From assembly GCF_013389455.1 (NCBI RefSeq), contig NZ_CP058278.1, positions 3,596,001 to 3,660,000 of the forward strand: DNA of 64,000 nt. The letters run 5' to 3'. The DNA is from Flavobacterium inviolabile. Lineage in GTDB: Bacteria; Bacteroidota; Bacteroidia; Flavobacteriales; Flavobacteriaceae. The position numbers were made by a program, and so were the translations under genes. Below, in pieces: positions 1 through 7,577 of this stretch (position 1 is its first letter; the number at the start of each line of letters is the position of its first letter). A model generated the notes under the pieces. The model did no database searches, was not told the origin of the DNA, and was given only the letters and a program-made list of their open reading frames with translations.

Positions 1-201
1 GGGGAACAACATCTTTTTACCGGAATTATCAACGGTGTGATCATTACGGAAAAAAGAGGCGAAAACGGATTTGGTTACGACCCGGTTTTTATAGCCGAAA
101 ACGATACCCGCACTTTCGCTGAATTAACAATGGAAGAAAAGTCCGGCATCAGCCACCGCGGCAAGGCCGTAAAACAATTGGTTGATTTTCTAAATAAATA
201 A
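1..201 (+). CDS. rdgB: Non-canonical purine NTP pyrophosphatase, C-terminal part (RdgB/HAM1 family)
   Basis: Partial gene cut by the window edge: frame 1 is open from base 1 to the TAA at 199-201 and gives 66 residues. It contains the two C-terminal family motifs, GFGYDPVF (residues 23-30) and SHRGKA (53-58), which belong to the nucleotide-binding site of Ham1/RdgB enzymes. These cytoplasmic enzymes hydrolyse dITP, ITP and XTP to the monophosphate and so keep deaminated purines out of nucleic acids. The 5' part, including the start, lies outside the window. The family call is firm; the exact substrate range is known only from the family. Confidence 0.9.
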   Translation, partial: GEQHLFTGIINGVIITEKRGENGFGYDPVFIAENDTRTFAELTMEEKSGISHRGKAVKQLVDFLNK

Positions 202-450
202 ACCGGAATTTTTGTATTCACTATAAAATCAGTGTACTAAACCGGAGGAAAGAGAAAGCGGTAAATGTTAAAACAACGAAAAATCTTCATAAAGTTTTCA
301 TAATTATACGCCAATATTACGGCAATCTGACATCATATTTCGATACAGAAATGAGTGAGCGCCTGACCTCCCGGAATAACTACCTGAAAATCAACAAAAA
401 ACAAAAATACAAATATGCAAAACACATTAGCATATATCGTTAATTTACAG

Positions 451-458
451 TAACTTTG
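451..458 (+). promoter_or_regulatory. Promoter -7 element upstream of the DEAD-box helicase
   Basis: TAACTTTG matches the Bacteroidota -7 consensus TAnnTTTG and ends 21 nt before the ATG at 480. A clear TTTG upstream element at the right distance is not present (TTAG at 427-430). The 278-bp gap from 202 to 479 otherwise shows no gene; its length would allow a long leader or cold-responsive control, but this was not seen directly. Confidence 0.6.
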
Positions 459-479
459 CCCCCAATTTAAAAATAACGA

Positions 480-2357
480 ATGAATAAATTTGAACAATTA
501 GGATTGAATGAATCGCTACTGCTGGCGATTAAAGATCTAGGATTTGAAAATCCGTCGGAGGTACAGGAAAAGGCGATTCCCCTATTATTGGAAAAAGACA
601 CAGACATTGTAGCATTGGCGCAGACCGGGACTGGTAAGACTGCAGCGTTTGGTTTCCCACTGATTCAAAAAATTGATGCTGATAACAGAAATACTCAGGC
701 ATTAATTTTATCGCCAACACGCGAACTTTGTTTACAGATCACCAATGAGATTAAACAATATTCAAAATACGTTAAAGGAATTCACACTGTAGCTGTTTAT
801 GGCGGTGCAAGCATCACTGAACAAGCGAAAGATGTAAAAAGAGGAGCACAAATTATTGTGGCAACTCCGGGAAGAATGCAAGACATGATTAACAGAGGTA
901 TGGTTAACATTAAGAACATTAATTTCTGTGTTCTTGATGAGGCTGACGAGATGTTAAACATGGGATTTTATGAAGATATTACAGCTATTTTATCCGATAC
1001 ACCGGAAGATAAAAGCACATGGTTGTTTTCTGCAACTATGCCACAAGAAGTAGCTAGAATAGCTCGTGAGTTCATGAGAAAACCTCTTGAAATCACTGTT
1101 GGACACAAAAACTCAGGTTCACAAAATGTATCGCACGAATTTTACCTGGTAAATGCTCGTGACCGTTACTCGGCTTTAAAACGTTTAGCCGATGCTAATC
1201 CTGATATTTTCTCAGTTGTGTTTTGTAGAACCAAGCGTGACACGCAGGCAGTTGCCGAAAAATTAATCGAAGACGGTTATAATGCAGCAGCTTTACATGG
1301 TGATTTATCACAGGCACAACGTGACAGCGTTATGAAATCCTTCCGCGGAAGACAAATTCAGATGCTTGTAGCTACAGACGTAGCGGCTCGTGGAATTGAC
1401 GTTGACGACATTACACACGTTATCAACTATCAGTTACCGGATGAAATTGAAACCTACACACACCGTTCCGGTAGAACTGGTCGTGCCGGGAAATCAGGGA
1501 CATCACTTGTAATTATTACAAAAAGTGAATTACGTAAAATATCGCAGATCGAGCGTATTATTAAAACGAAATTTGAAGAGAAACCAATTCCTTCCGGAAT
1601 TGAAATTTGCGAAATCCAGTTATTCCACCTGGCTAACAAAATTAAAGATGTAGAAGTTGATCACGAAATCGACGCTTATCTTCCAGCCATTTATGAAGTA
1701 ATGAAGGATTTATCAAAAGAGGAATTGATTAAGAAAATGGTTTCAGTAGAATTTAACCGTTTCATTAATTATTATAAAAAATCAAGAGATCTTACCGCTC
1801 AAAACGCGGGAGAGCGTCGTGAAGAAGGTGGTTCTATTCCATCTGACGGAGCTGTTCGTTTCTTCATCAACATCGGATCAAGAGATAATTTTGACTGGAT
1901 GACCCTGAAAGACTTCTTACGTGATACTTTAGAATTAGGTCGTGACGATTTATTCAAAGTGGATGTTAAAGAAGGATTCTCTTTCTTCAACACTGATGCT
2001 GAACATGCCGAAAAAGTAATGGACGTATTAAACAACATCCATTTAGAAGGTAGAAAAATCAATGTTGAGATTTCTAAAAATGATGGTGGCAGCAATACCC
2101 GAAGAAGAGATCACAATGGCCGAAGCGGTGGCGGAGACAGAAGCCGTTCAAGAGGCGGTGATCGTGACAGAGGTGGTGATCGCGACAGAGGCGGCGACAG
2201 AAGAGACAGAGGTTTCGGAGGCGGACGCTCAGAAAGAAGAGATGACTTTTCCGATAGACCGGCAAGAAACGAAAGAAGAACATCGTCAGACCGTTCTCCA
2301 CGTCGTTCTGAAGGCTCATCGAACAACTCAACAGGAAGACGCCCAAGAAGAAGCTAA
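480..2357 (+). CDS. DEAD-box ATP-dependent RNA helicase (DeaD/CsdA type)
   Basis: A 625-residue RNA helicase that unwinds structured RNA with ATP, probably in ribosome assembly and low-temperature RNA remodelling. All core motifs are visible: Q motif around residues 20-37, Walker A AQTGTGKT (47-54), PTREL (79-83), DEAD (153-156), SAT (184-186) and HRSGRTGRAGK. After the second RecA domain comes a DbpA/CsdA-type RNA-binding domain (about 458-535). The tail, about 540-625, is rich in Arg, Gly, Asp and Ser with repeated GGDRDR-like units, a low-complexity RNA-binding extension. The ATG at 480 fits the upstream -7 box. The DeaD-like assignment rests on the RNA-binding domain and basic tail; several paralogues occur in flavobacteria, so no symbol is given. 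Confidence 0.95.
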   Translation: MNKFEQLGLNESLLLAIKDLGFENPSEVQEKAIPLLLEKDTDIVALAQTGTGKTAAFGFPLIQKIDADNRNTQALILSPTRELCLQITNEIKQYSKYVKGIHTVAVYGGASITEQAKDVKRGAQIIVATPGRMQDMINRGMVNIKNINFCVLDEADEMLNMGFYEDITAILSDTPEDKSTWLFSATMPQEVARIAREFMRKPLEITVGHKNSGSQNVSHEFYLVNARDRYSALKRLADANPDIFSVVFCRTKRDTQAVAEKLIEDGYNAAALHGDLSQAQRDSVMKSFRGRQIQMLVATDVAARGIDVDDITHVINYQLPDEIETYTHRSGRTGRAGKSGTSLVIITKSELRKISQIERIIKTKFEEKPIPSGIEICEIQLFHLANKIKDVEVDHEIDAYLPAIYEVMKDLSKEELIKKMVSVEFNRFINYYKKSRDLTAQNAGERREEGGSIPSDGAVRFFINIGSRDNFDWMTLKDFLRDTLELGRDDLFKVDVKEGFSFFNTDAEHAEKVMDVLNNIHLEGRKINVEISKNDGGSNTRRRDHNGRSGGGDRSRSRGGDRDRGGDRDRGGDRRDRGFGGGRSERRDDFSDRPARNERRTSSDRSPRRSEGSSNNSTGRRPRRS

Positions 2358-2426
2358 TTCTTTTGTTAATTTTCTTGTAATATAATGTAGAAACTGCAAA
2401 ATATCCCTTACTTTTAGACCAATCTA

Positions 2427-3197
2427 ATGACCCGTATGAGATTTTTTGCAGTTTTTTTATTTTCACTACTTTCACTGGTAGTACAAGCACAGGAAACACC
2501 AACAACTGTTTCCGGAATTGTCGTGAATGCTACGACTTTACTTCCCAAAAGCAACGTAAACGTTGTGAATATCAATACCGTTAAAGGAACTACATCTAAC
2601 GGTCATGGTGAATTTACCATCGAAGCGAAAGCTAACGATACCCTTCACTTTTCGTTCCTGGGTTTTGAATCCATTAAGGTTCGGGTAACCAACGACTGGC
2701 TTAAAAATAAAAACACAAAAATCAGACTTACCGAAAAAGCGTATGCTCTGGAAGAAGTTATCATCAACAAATACATCTTAACCGGATATCTGGAAGTCGA
2801 CACCAAAATACTTCCGCTCAACGAGAATTTCCGTTACCCTATTTCCGGTCTTCCGTACGGATATGAAGCCGGAGATCACTCTCCAAACAAAATCAGCCGC
2901 GTTTTAGGCTCCCTGTTCAATCCTGCCGATTTACTGTACAATTTCTTCGGAAAGAAACCGAAAGAAATGAACAAACTTAAGGAGATGAAAAAGGATGATG
3001 TAATCAAAAACCTGCTGGCATCGAAGTTTGACAAAGAAACGCTAGCCGCACTTTTAGGTATTGATGTTAAAGAAATAGGTGAAATTTTACAGCGTTGCAA
3101 CTATTCCGAAACGTTTATACAAACCGCAAATGACCTCCAGATCATGGAAGCCATCAGCAGTTGTTATGAAGACTACAAGATTCTGAAAAGAAAATAA
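2427..3197 (+). CDS. Secreted protein with carboxypeptidase-like regulatory domain
   Basis: A 256-residue exported protein of unknown role. Residues 1-22 form a signal peptide ending in VQAQ. Residues about 27-105 are a CarboxypepD_reg-like beta-sandwich (SGIVVNATTLLPKSNV, later LGFESIKVRV), the domain found at the N-terminus of many Bacteroidota TonB receptors, but here no barrel follows. The remaining 150 residues show no family I recognise and include a charged helical stretch (KKPKEMNKLKEMKKDD). A second in-frame ATG lies at 2436; the first was kept because it gives a positively charged signal peptide. A weak promoter-like TACTTTTA sits at 2409-2416. The gene leads a probable three-gene operon, 18 nt before the DUF2306 gene. 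It probably sits in the periplasm or outer membrane. Confidence 0.8.
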   Translation: MTRMRFFAVFLFSLLSLVVQAQETPTTVSGIVVNATTLLPKSNVNVVNINTVKGTTSNGHGEFTIEAKANDTLHFSFLGFESIKVRVTNDWLKNKNTKIRLTEKAYALEEVIINKYILTGYLEVDTKILPLNENFRYPISGLPYGYEAGDHSPNKISRVLGSLFNPADLLYNFFGKKPKEMNKLKEMKKDDVIKNLLASKFDKETLAALLGIDVKEIGEILQRCNYSETFIQTANDLQIMEAISSCYEDYKILKRK

Positions 3198-3215
3198 AAC
3201 ACGCTTTACCGCAAT

Positions 3216-3863
3216 ATGGAGCAAAAAATCACTAAAGCATTTAATTATTGGAAATGGCTTTGGCTGGTTGTTTTTTGCGGGTTCTTTTACCTGATGCTGG
3301 ACATCACGCTCCGGTATATTCCTTACCGGTCTGACAGCGCCTTTTTACAGATCAAACAACACGAAGTAACAAGTGTTTCCGGCTACCTGCCGTTGTTTTA
3401 CCTGCATGTTTACAGCGCTATTTTTGTATTAATAGCCGGTTTTACACAATTTAACGATACCCTTTTAAAGCGCTACCCGAAAGTCCACCGGCTCTTTGGA
3501 AAAATATACGTGTATACCGTTTTATTTTGTGCCGCTCCTTCCGGATTGTTTATAGGCTATCATGCCAATGGCGGATTTTCAGCCAAAGTATCCTTTATCC
3601 TTTTAGGCACACTATGGTTCAGCTTCACCCTGCTGGGCATTTTACAAATCTATAAAAAGAATCGCATTGCCCATCAGAATTTTATGCTCAGAAGTTTTGC
3701 TTTAGCATTTTCTGCCATAACTTTACGACTATGGAAAGTGATTCTGGTTTTTCTTTTCCAGCCCAATCCTATGGAAGTGTATCAGGTAATTGCCTGGCTG
3801 GGATGGATTCCTAACATATTGCTCATCGAATGGTATATTCAATCTAAAAAACGTAAAACATGA
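3216..3863 (+). CDS. DUF2306 family integral membrane protein
   Basis: A 215-residue inner-membrane protein with about six hydrophobic segments (near residues 15-32, 58-78, 95-112, 122-142, 155-178 and 188-207). The spacing of HRLFGKIYVY, an A-P-S-G-L segment, AHQNFMLRSFAL and a following TLRLW segment is typical of the DUF2306 family. These proteins have no settled biochemical function; conserved histidines near the membrane face have suggested redox or metal roles in the literature, which this sequence alone cannot test. It follows the carboxypeptidase-domain gene by 18 nt, and its stop overlaps the start of the next gene (ATGA at 3860-3863), so the three genes are probably translated from one mRNA. 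Confidence 0.85.
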   Translation: MEQKITKAFNYWKWLWLVVFCGFFYLMLDITLRYIPYRSDSAFLQIKQHEVTSVSGYLPLFYLHVYSAIFVLIAGFTQFNDTLLKRYPKVHRLFGKIYVYTVLFCAAPSGLFIGYHANGGFSAKVSFILLGTLWFSFTLLGILQIYKKNRIAHQNFMLRSFALAFSAITLRLWKVILVFLFQPNPMEVYQVIAWLGWIPNILLIEWYIQSKKRKT

Positions 3864-4729
3864 AGAAATTTATTTTTTTAGCGCTTACAATAATCATAAC
3901 CGCCTGTAATTCCAAAGAAAAGAAAGTTGAGAATTCCATAGAAAAGACCGCTGCAAACGAAGTTGTAAAAGAAACCAACACGGAACTGTACGGCTCGTGG
4001 GTGGGTGATTTTATTCCCGAAGAGCAAAACAATCCGGAAGAATTTTCACCGACCAACAAGATTAATATTATCCTAAAAAAAATCACTCCGGATCAGGTTA
4101 TCGGACAAAGTGTGGTTGCCGGAAACAACCGCCCGCTCATTGGAACCCTGACCCAAAACGGCAATACGTTTTCTTTCAGCCTTAAAGAACCGGGAGATCA
4201 CAAATATGACGGCTCCTTTGCATTTACCATTACAAACGATACACTCACCGGAACCTGGACGGCAAACGACAAAAAACTGAATGTTACCAAAAGAAGTTTT
4301 AAACTGACCAAAAAGCAATTTGTATACGACCCGAAATTAATGCTGCCGGACGAAGAGGAATACATTGACTGGTACAATCCGAAAACGGTTCAGGTAACCG
4401 ATGAAGAAGAAACCTATCCGGAAGATTATTACCGGCAGGCATCCGAAAACATCACCATTCTTAACGCTTCCACACAAAAGCTAAGCGATAACGATTTAAA
4501 AAACCTGAAAAAGCTGGATCTGGAAATCATCCGCAATACCATTTATGCGCGTCACGGTTATACTTTTAAGAAAAAAAGCATCCGCCAGTTTTTTGATCCG
4601 GTGGAATGGTATATTCCGGTATCCGAGAATGTCGACAACGAACTGACGGCACTGGAAAAAGAAAATATCGTTTCGTTAAAACGCTTTGAAAAATATGCCG
4701 AAGACAATTACGACACTTTTGGCAGATAA
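3860..4729 (+). CDS. YARHG-domain lipoprotein
   Basis: A 289-residue lipoprotein. The lipobox ITAC puts the modified cysteine at residue 16, followed by NSKEKK, so the protein is probably tethered in the envelope. The middle part (about 45-150) looks like a beta-rich domain with GSWVGDF and TGTWTAND segments. The C-terminal part (about 200-289) contains the eponymous motif YARHG and the following FDPVEWYIP segment of the YARHG domain, an extracellular domain of unknown ligand. The gene overlaps the DUF2306 gene by 4 nt and ends just before a strong hairpin terminator. Family call is firm; function unknown. Confidence 0.88.
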   Translation: MKKFIFLALTIIITACNSKEKKVENSIEKTAANEVVKETNTELYGSWVGDFIPEEQNNPEEFSPTNKINIILKKITPDQVIGQSVVAGNNRPLIGTLTQNGNTFSFSLKEPGDHKYDGSFAFTITNDTLTGTWTANDKKLNVTKRSFKLTKKQFVYDPKLMLPDEEEYIDWYNPKTVQVTDEEETYPEDYYRQASENITILNASTQKLSDNDLKNLKKLDLEIIRNTIYARHGYTFKKKSIRQFFDPVEWYIPVSENVDNELTALEKENIVSLKRFEKYAEDNYDTFGR

Positions 4730-4736
4730 TAAAAAT

Positions 4737-4759
4737 AAGGAGGAATTAATGTCCTCCTT
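4737..4759. terminator. Bidirectional intrinsic terminator
   Basis: A perfect 8-bp stem AAGGAGGA/TCCTCCTT with a 7-nt loop is followed by a T run on the + strand and by an A/T-rich tract (TATTTTTATT) on the - strand. It lies between the convergent YARHG lipoprotein and trmH genes and can serve both. Confidence 0.85.
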
Positions 4760-4761
4760 TT

Positions 4762-5430
4762 TTATTGTTTCTCCAGGTATTTCCGGGTAATAAAATCAAT
4801 ATCCTTGATGGATTTCCGGGCCCAGTCGATTCTCTTTTCCAAAACTTCGGCTTCCGTCAGCTTCCAGTCAATATCCGATTTCCGCAATCGCGTAGATATA
4901 TTCTGAAGGATAATCGCCGCCGAAACGGAGATGTTCAGGCTTTCCGTAAAACCAACCATTGGAATTTTAAGATAGCCATCTGCCTGCTGCATCACTTCTT
5001 CCGATAATCCAAGCCGTTCCGTTCCGAAAAAAATAGCCGACGGTTTTGTAATATCAAAATCTTCCAGCAAACAATCATCATCGTGAGGTGTCGTGGCAAT
5101 AATCTGATAACCGCGTGCTTTCAGGTTGTCAATACAATCCTGATTCGAATTAAAACGGTGAATATCCACCCACTTTTCGGCGCCCATCGCAATTTCTTTG
5201 TCAATTTTCTTTCCAAAACGCTGTTCTACCACGTTTAATTCCTGAATACCAAACACTTCACAACTTCTCATTACAGCACTTGTATTGTGGAGCTGGAACA
5301 GGTCTTCTACAGCCACAGTAAAATGCTTGGTTCTGTTTTCCAAAACTTTAACAAAGCCATCCTTACGGTTTTCTGTCATGAAATTTTCGAGGTAGGCCAG
5401 ATATGCTGTATCTAAAAAAAGAGATTCCAT
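4762..5430 (-). CDS. trmH: tRNA (guanosine(18)-2'-O)-methyltransferase TrmH (SpoU family)
   Basis: A 222-residue SPOUT methyltransferase that transfers a methyl group from S-adenosylmethionine to the 2'-OH of a guanosine in tRNA, most likely G18 in the D loop. The three SpoU motifs are present in order: NTSAVMRSCEVFG (motif 1, with the catalytic Arg), FFGTERLGLS (motif 2) and IPMVGFTESLNISVSAAI (motif 3, knot and cofactor site). Length and the short N- and C-terminal helical extensions match TrmH rather than the rRNA enzyme RlmB. It is a single gene, convergent with the YARHG gene and divergent from the sigma-factor gene; no clear promoter was found in the 59-bp divergent gap for this strand. 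Confidence 0.88.
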   Translation of the reverse strand: MESLFLDTAYLAYLENFMTENRKDGFVKVLENRTKHFTVAVEDLFQLHNTSAVMRSCEVFGIQELNVVEQRFGKKIDKEIAMGAEKWVDIHRFNSNQDCIDNLKARGYQIIATTPHDDDCLLEDFDITKPSAIFFGTERLGLSEEVMQQADGYLKIPMVGFTESLNISVSAAIILQNISTRLRKSDIDWKLTEAEVLEKRIDWARKSIKDIDFITRKYLEKQ

Positions 5431-5453
5431 TAAAAAAGGGTGTGATTATAAAT

Positions 5454-5484
5454 TTTGTTTATTAACTTAGTCGGAGTTAATTTG
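5454..5484 (+). promoter_or_regulatory. Probable promoter of the ECF sigma operon
   Basis: TTTG (5454-5457), a 20-nt spacer and TAATTTG (5478-5484) resemble the Bacteroidota TTTG-N19-TAnnTTTG promoter, with one T missing in the -7 box. The ATG at 5490 is only 5 nt downstream, so transcription would start at or next to the start codon. A GGAG at 5473-5476 lies 13 nt before the ATG, which is long for a ribosome binding site. Confidence 0.5.
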
Positions 5485-5489
5485 CTCCT

Positions 5490-6020
5490 ATGACTCAAGA
5501 AGAATTATTGCCACAAATCTACAAAAAAGACGACAAAGCGTTCACTCTTTTGTATGAGATGTATGCCAAAAGTCTCTACGGCATCATTTATAATCTGATA
5601 AAAGACCGTGAAGAGGCAGAAGATGTCCTTCAGGAAACCTTTGTGAAGATCTGGAAAAATATGGACAGCTACAATGAAAGCAAAGGGCGTTTTTTTACCT
5701 GGATTCTCAACATAGCCCGTAATACCGCTATCGACAAATTACGTTCTAAAAACTTTAACAATAATCAGAAAAACTTATCTTCTGACAATTTCGTACATAT
5801 ACTCGATGACAGTTCGAAAACAAATAACAAAATTGATACTATTGGAATTCAGGAGTTTGTCAAAAAACTAAAGCCGAAATGCATCCAGCTGATTGATTTG
5901 CTGTTTTTTAAAGGCTACACCCAGCAGGAAGCATCCGAAGAACTGGAAATACCTTTGGGTACGGTTAAAACGCAGAACAGAAATTGTATTAATGAATTAA
6001 GAAACTTACTTGGAGTATAA
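5490..6020 (+). CDS. ECF RNA polymerase sigma factor (sigma-70 family, RpoE-like)
   Basis: A 176-residue extracytoplasmic-function sigma factor. Region 2 lies at about residues 20-85 (YGIIYNLIKDREEAEDVLQE, then FVKIWKNMDSY and FFTWILNIARNTAIDKLR), and region 4 with its helix-turn-helix at about 120-173 (YTQQEASEELEIPLGTVKTQ). There is no region 1 or 3. It directs RNA polymerase to a stress or envelope regulon. The stop codon overlaps the ATG of the next gene (TAATG at 6018-6022), which encodes the cognate membrane anti-sigma factor. This coupling is the usual arrangement for a membrane-controlled sigma factor. Confidence 0.93.
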   Translation: MTQEELLPQIYKKDDKAFTLLYEMYAKSLYGIIYNLIKDREEAEDVLQETFVKIWKNMDSYNESKGRFFTWILNIARNTAIDKLRSKNFNNNQKNLSSDNFVHILDDSSKTNNKIDTIGIQEFVKKLKPKCIQLIDLLFFKGYTQQEASEELEIPLGTVKTQNRNCINELRNLLGV

Positions 6021-6808
6021 TGAACACGAGAGAATATATAGCGTCTGGAACCCTTGAATTGTACGTTTTCGGAAAATTATCCGAAGAAGAAAACCGTAAT
6101 GTTCAGGAAATGGCAAATGAATTTCCGGAAGTAAAACAGGAAATTGAAAGTATCGAACAAGCCGTAATCAATTTATCGTATAGTGTTGCCCCTAATTTGT
6201 CGTTGGACAACTTCAATACCATCAGGGAACAGCTTTTAGAAAGAGAAGCCACTGTTGTGACCATGAAACCAAAATCGGCCTGGACACAATATCTGGGCTG
6301 GGCTGCTTCCATCGTATTACTGTTAGGAGCCGGATTTTTATACTTTGAAATGAATCAAAGGGATATTTTACTGAAAGACAGCAAAAAGGAGAATCAGTCG
6401 TTACAGAAATCAGTAGTTACCCTGGAAGAAAAGAATAAAGCTACCGAAACCGTTTTAAACCTTATCCAGGACGATAAAAACACCGTAGTGGCACTTGCCG
6501 GTCAAACAGTAGTACCGGAAGCCAAAGCAAAAGTGTACTGGAACAAAGAAAATCAGGCCGTATATGTAGATGCTGCCGGTTTACCGGAACCGCCTAAAGG
6601 AATGGTTTACCAGGTTTGGGCATTAAAACTGAATCCTTTAACGCCAACCAGCATCGGATTATTAGAGCAAACCGGAATTGTAGGGAACTCAAAAATATAC
6701 AAAGTTGACAATGCAGCCGAAGCCGAAGCTTTTGGTATCACGTTAGAACCAGCCGGCGGTAGTGCTTCGCCAACATTAGAACAATTGTACACCTTAGGAA
6801 AAGTATAA
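6020..6808 (+). CDS. Membrane anti-sigma factor (RskA-type C-terminal domain)
   Basis: A 262-residue single-pass protein. The N-terminal cytoplasmic part (1-90) resembles the sigma-binding domain of anti-sigma factors but has no HxxxCxxC zinc motif. One membrane segment follows at about 94-110 (GWAASIVLLLGAGFLYF), then a coiled-coil-like stretch (about 115-155). The periplasmic domain matches RskA (VYVDAAGLPEPPKGMVYQVW, then FGITLEPAGGS). It should hold the upstream ECF sigma factor until an envelope signal releases it by proteolysis or conformational change. Start overlaps the sigma gene; the sirtuin gene begins on the base right after its stop codon. Confidence 0.9.
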   Translation: MNTREYIASGTLELYVFGKLSEEENRNVQEMANEFPEVKQEIESIEQAVINLSYSVAPNLSLDNFNTIREQLLEREATVVTMKPKSAWTQYLGWAASIVLLLGAGFLYFEMNQRDILLKDSKKENQSLQKSVVTLEEKNKATETVLNLIQDDKNTVVALAGQTVVPEAKAKVYWNKENQAVYVDAAGLPEPPKGMVYQVWALKLNPLTPTSIGLLEQTGIVGNSKIYKVDNAAEAEAFGITLEPAGGSASPTLEQLYTLGKV

Positions 6809-7510
6809 ATGAAAAAGAAACTGGTGGTTCTTTCCGGTGCCGGAATCAGCGCAGAAAGCGGAATTAAAACTTTTCGCGATGCCGACGGTCTATGGGAAGG
6901 ACACGACATCATGGAAGTGGCGTCCCCTATTGGCTGGGCAAAAAACAAAACACTTGTTTTAGATTTCTACAACAAACGCAGGGCACAGCTTTTAGCGGTG
7001 CAGCCCAATACAGCCCACCAGATTCTTGCCGCATTAGAACAGGAATTTGAGGTACACATTATTACTCAAAACGTAGACGACCTTCACGAACGTGCCGGCA
7101 GTACAAACGTATTGCATCTTCATGGCGAACTGTTCAAAGTGAGCAGTACCCGGAATCCCGATTACATCCTGGACTGGAAAACCGATTTGAATATCGGTGA
7201 TACCGATCCGGAAGGCAATCAGCTGCGACCGCATATCGTGTGGTTCGGAGAAGAAGTACCGGCCATCGAAACCGCCGTTCCAATCGTTGAACAGGCCGAT
7301 TACTTACTGGTTATCGGGACTTCATTACAGGTTTATCCAGCCGCAGGGCTGATGCATTACACCCGGAATACCACTCCCGTTTATTATATCGACCCGAAAC
7401 CGGCTTCGATCGGCAGCCTCAGTAATCCGCTGAAAGTGATTCCGCTATCCGGTTCCGAAGGGATGAAAGTGCTTCAGGACGAGCTTTTAAGTGCACTCAA
7501 AAAGATTTAA
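6809..7510 (+). CDS. cobB: NAD-dependent protein deacylase, SIRT5-like sirtuin without zinc cysteines
   Basis: A 233-residue sirtuin that would remove acyl groups from lysines using NAD+. Visible motifs: GAGISAESGIKTFRD (10-24), TQNVDDLHERAG, LHLHGE (catalytic His), PHIVWFGEEVP and GTSLQVYPAAGL. Tyr54 and Arg57 (Y-x-x-R) are the class III signature that favours succinyl or malonyl lysines. The four zinc-binding cysteines usual between LHGE and PHIVWFGE are absent, and the whole protein has no cysteine at all; the segment is shortened to about 30 residues. The gene starts directly after the anti-sigma stop, so it is co-transcribed with the sigma operon. Deacylase function is a family inference; a symbol is given on overall similarity. 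Confidence 0.85.
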   Translation: MKKKLVVLSGAGISAESGIKTFRDADGLWEGHDIMEVASPIGWAKNKTLVLDFYNKRRAQLLAVQPNTAHQILAALEQEFEVHIITQNVDDLHERAGSTNVLHLHGELFKVSSTRNPDYILDWKTDLNIGDTDPEGNQLRPHIVWFGEEVPAIETAVPIVEQADYLLVIGTSLQVYPAAGLMHYTRNTTPVYYIDPKPASIGSLSNPLKVIPLSGSEGMKVLQDELLSALKKI

Positions 7511-7541
7511 AAATGTTTTTCCAGAAGTTTTTGTAAAAGCT

Positions 7542-7549
7542 TATCTTTG
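7542..7549 (+). promoter_or_regulatory. Promoter -7 element of purB
   Basis: TATCTTTG matches TAnnTTTG and ends 28 nt before the purB ATG. No good TTTG lies 19 nt upstream; the nearest TTTTTG is at 7528-7533. Confidence 0.55.
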
Positions 7550-7577
7550 CGGTTATTAGAAAATAACACAACAACAA

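Noticed and set aside
220..235. The 15-mer ATAAAATCAGTGTAC near 222 occurs again near 32678
   Set aside because: A repeat of this length is expected about once or twice by chance in a 64-kb A/T-rich sequence, and the flanks do not match.
2062..2505. Long open frames on both strands across the 3' end of the helicase gene
   Set aside because: They are produced by the repetitive Arg/Gly/Asp codons of the helicase tail; the proteins are low-complexity and overlap a well-supported gene.
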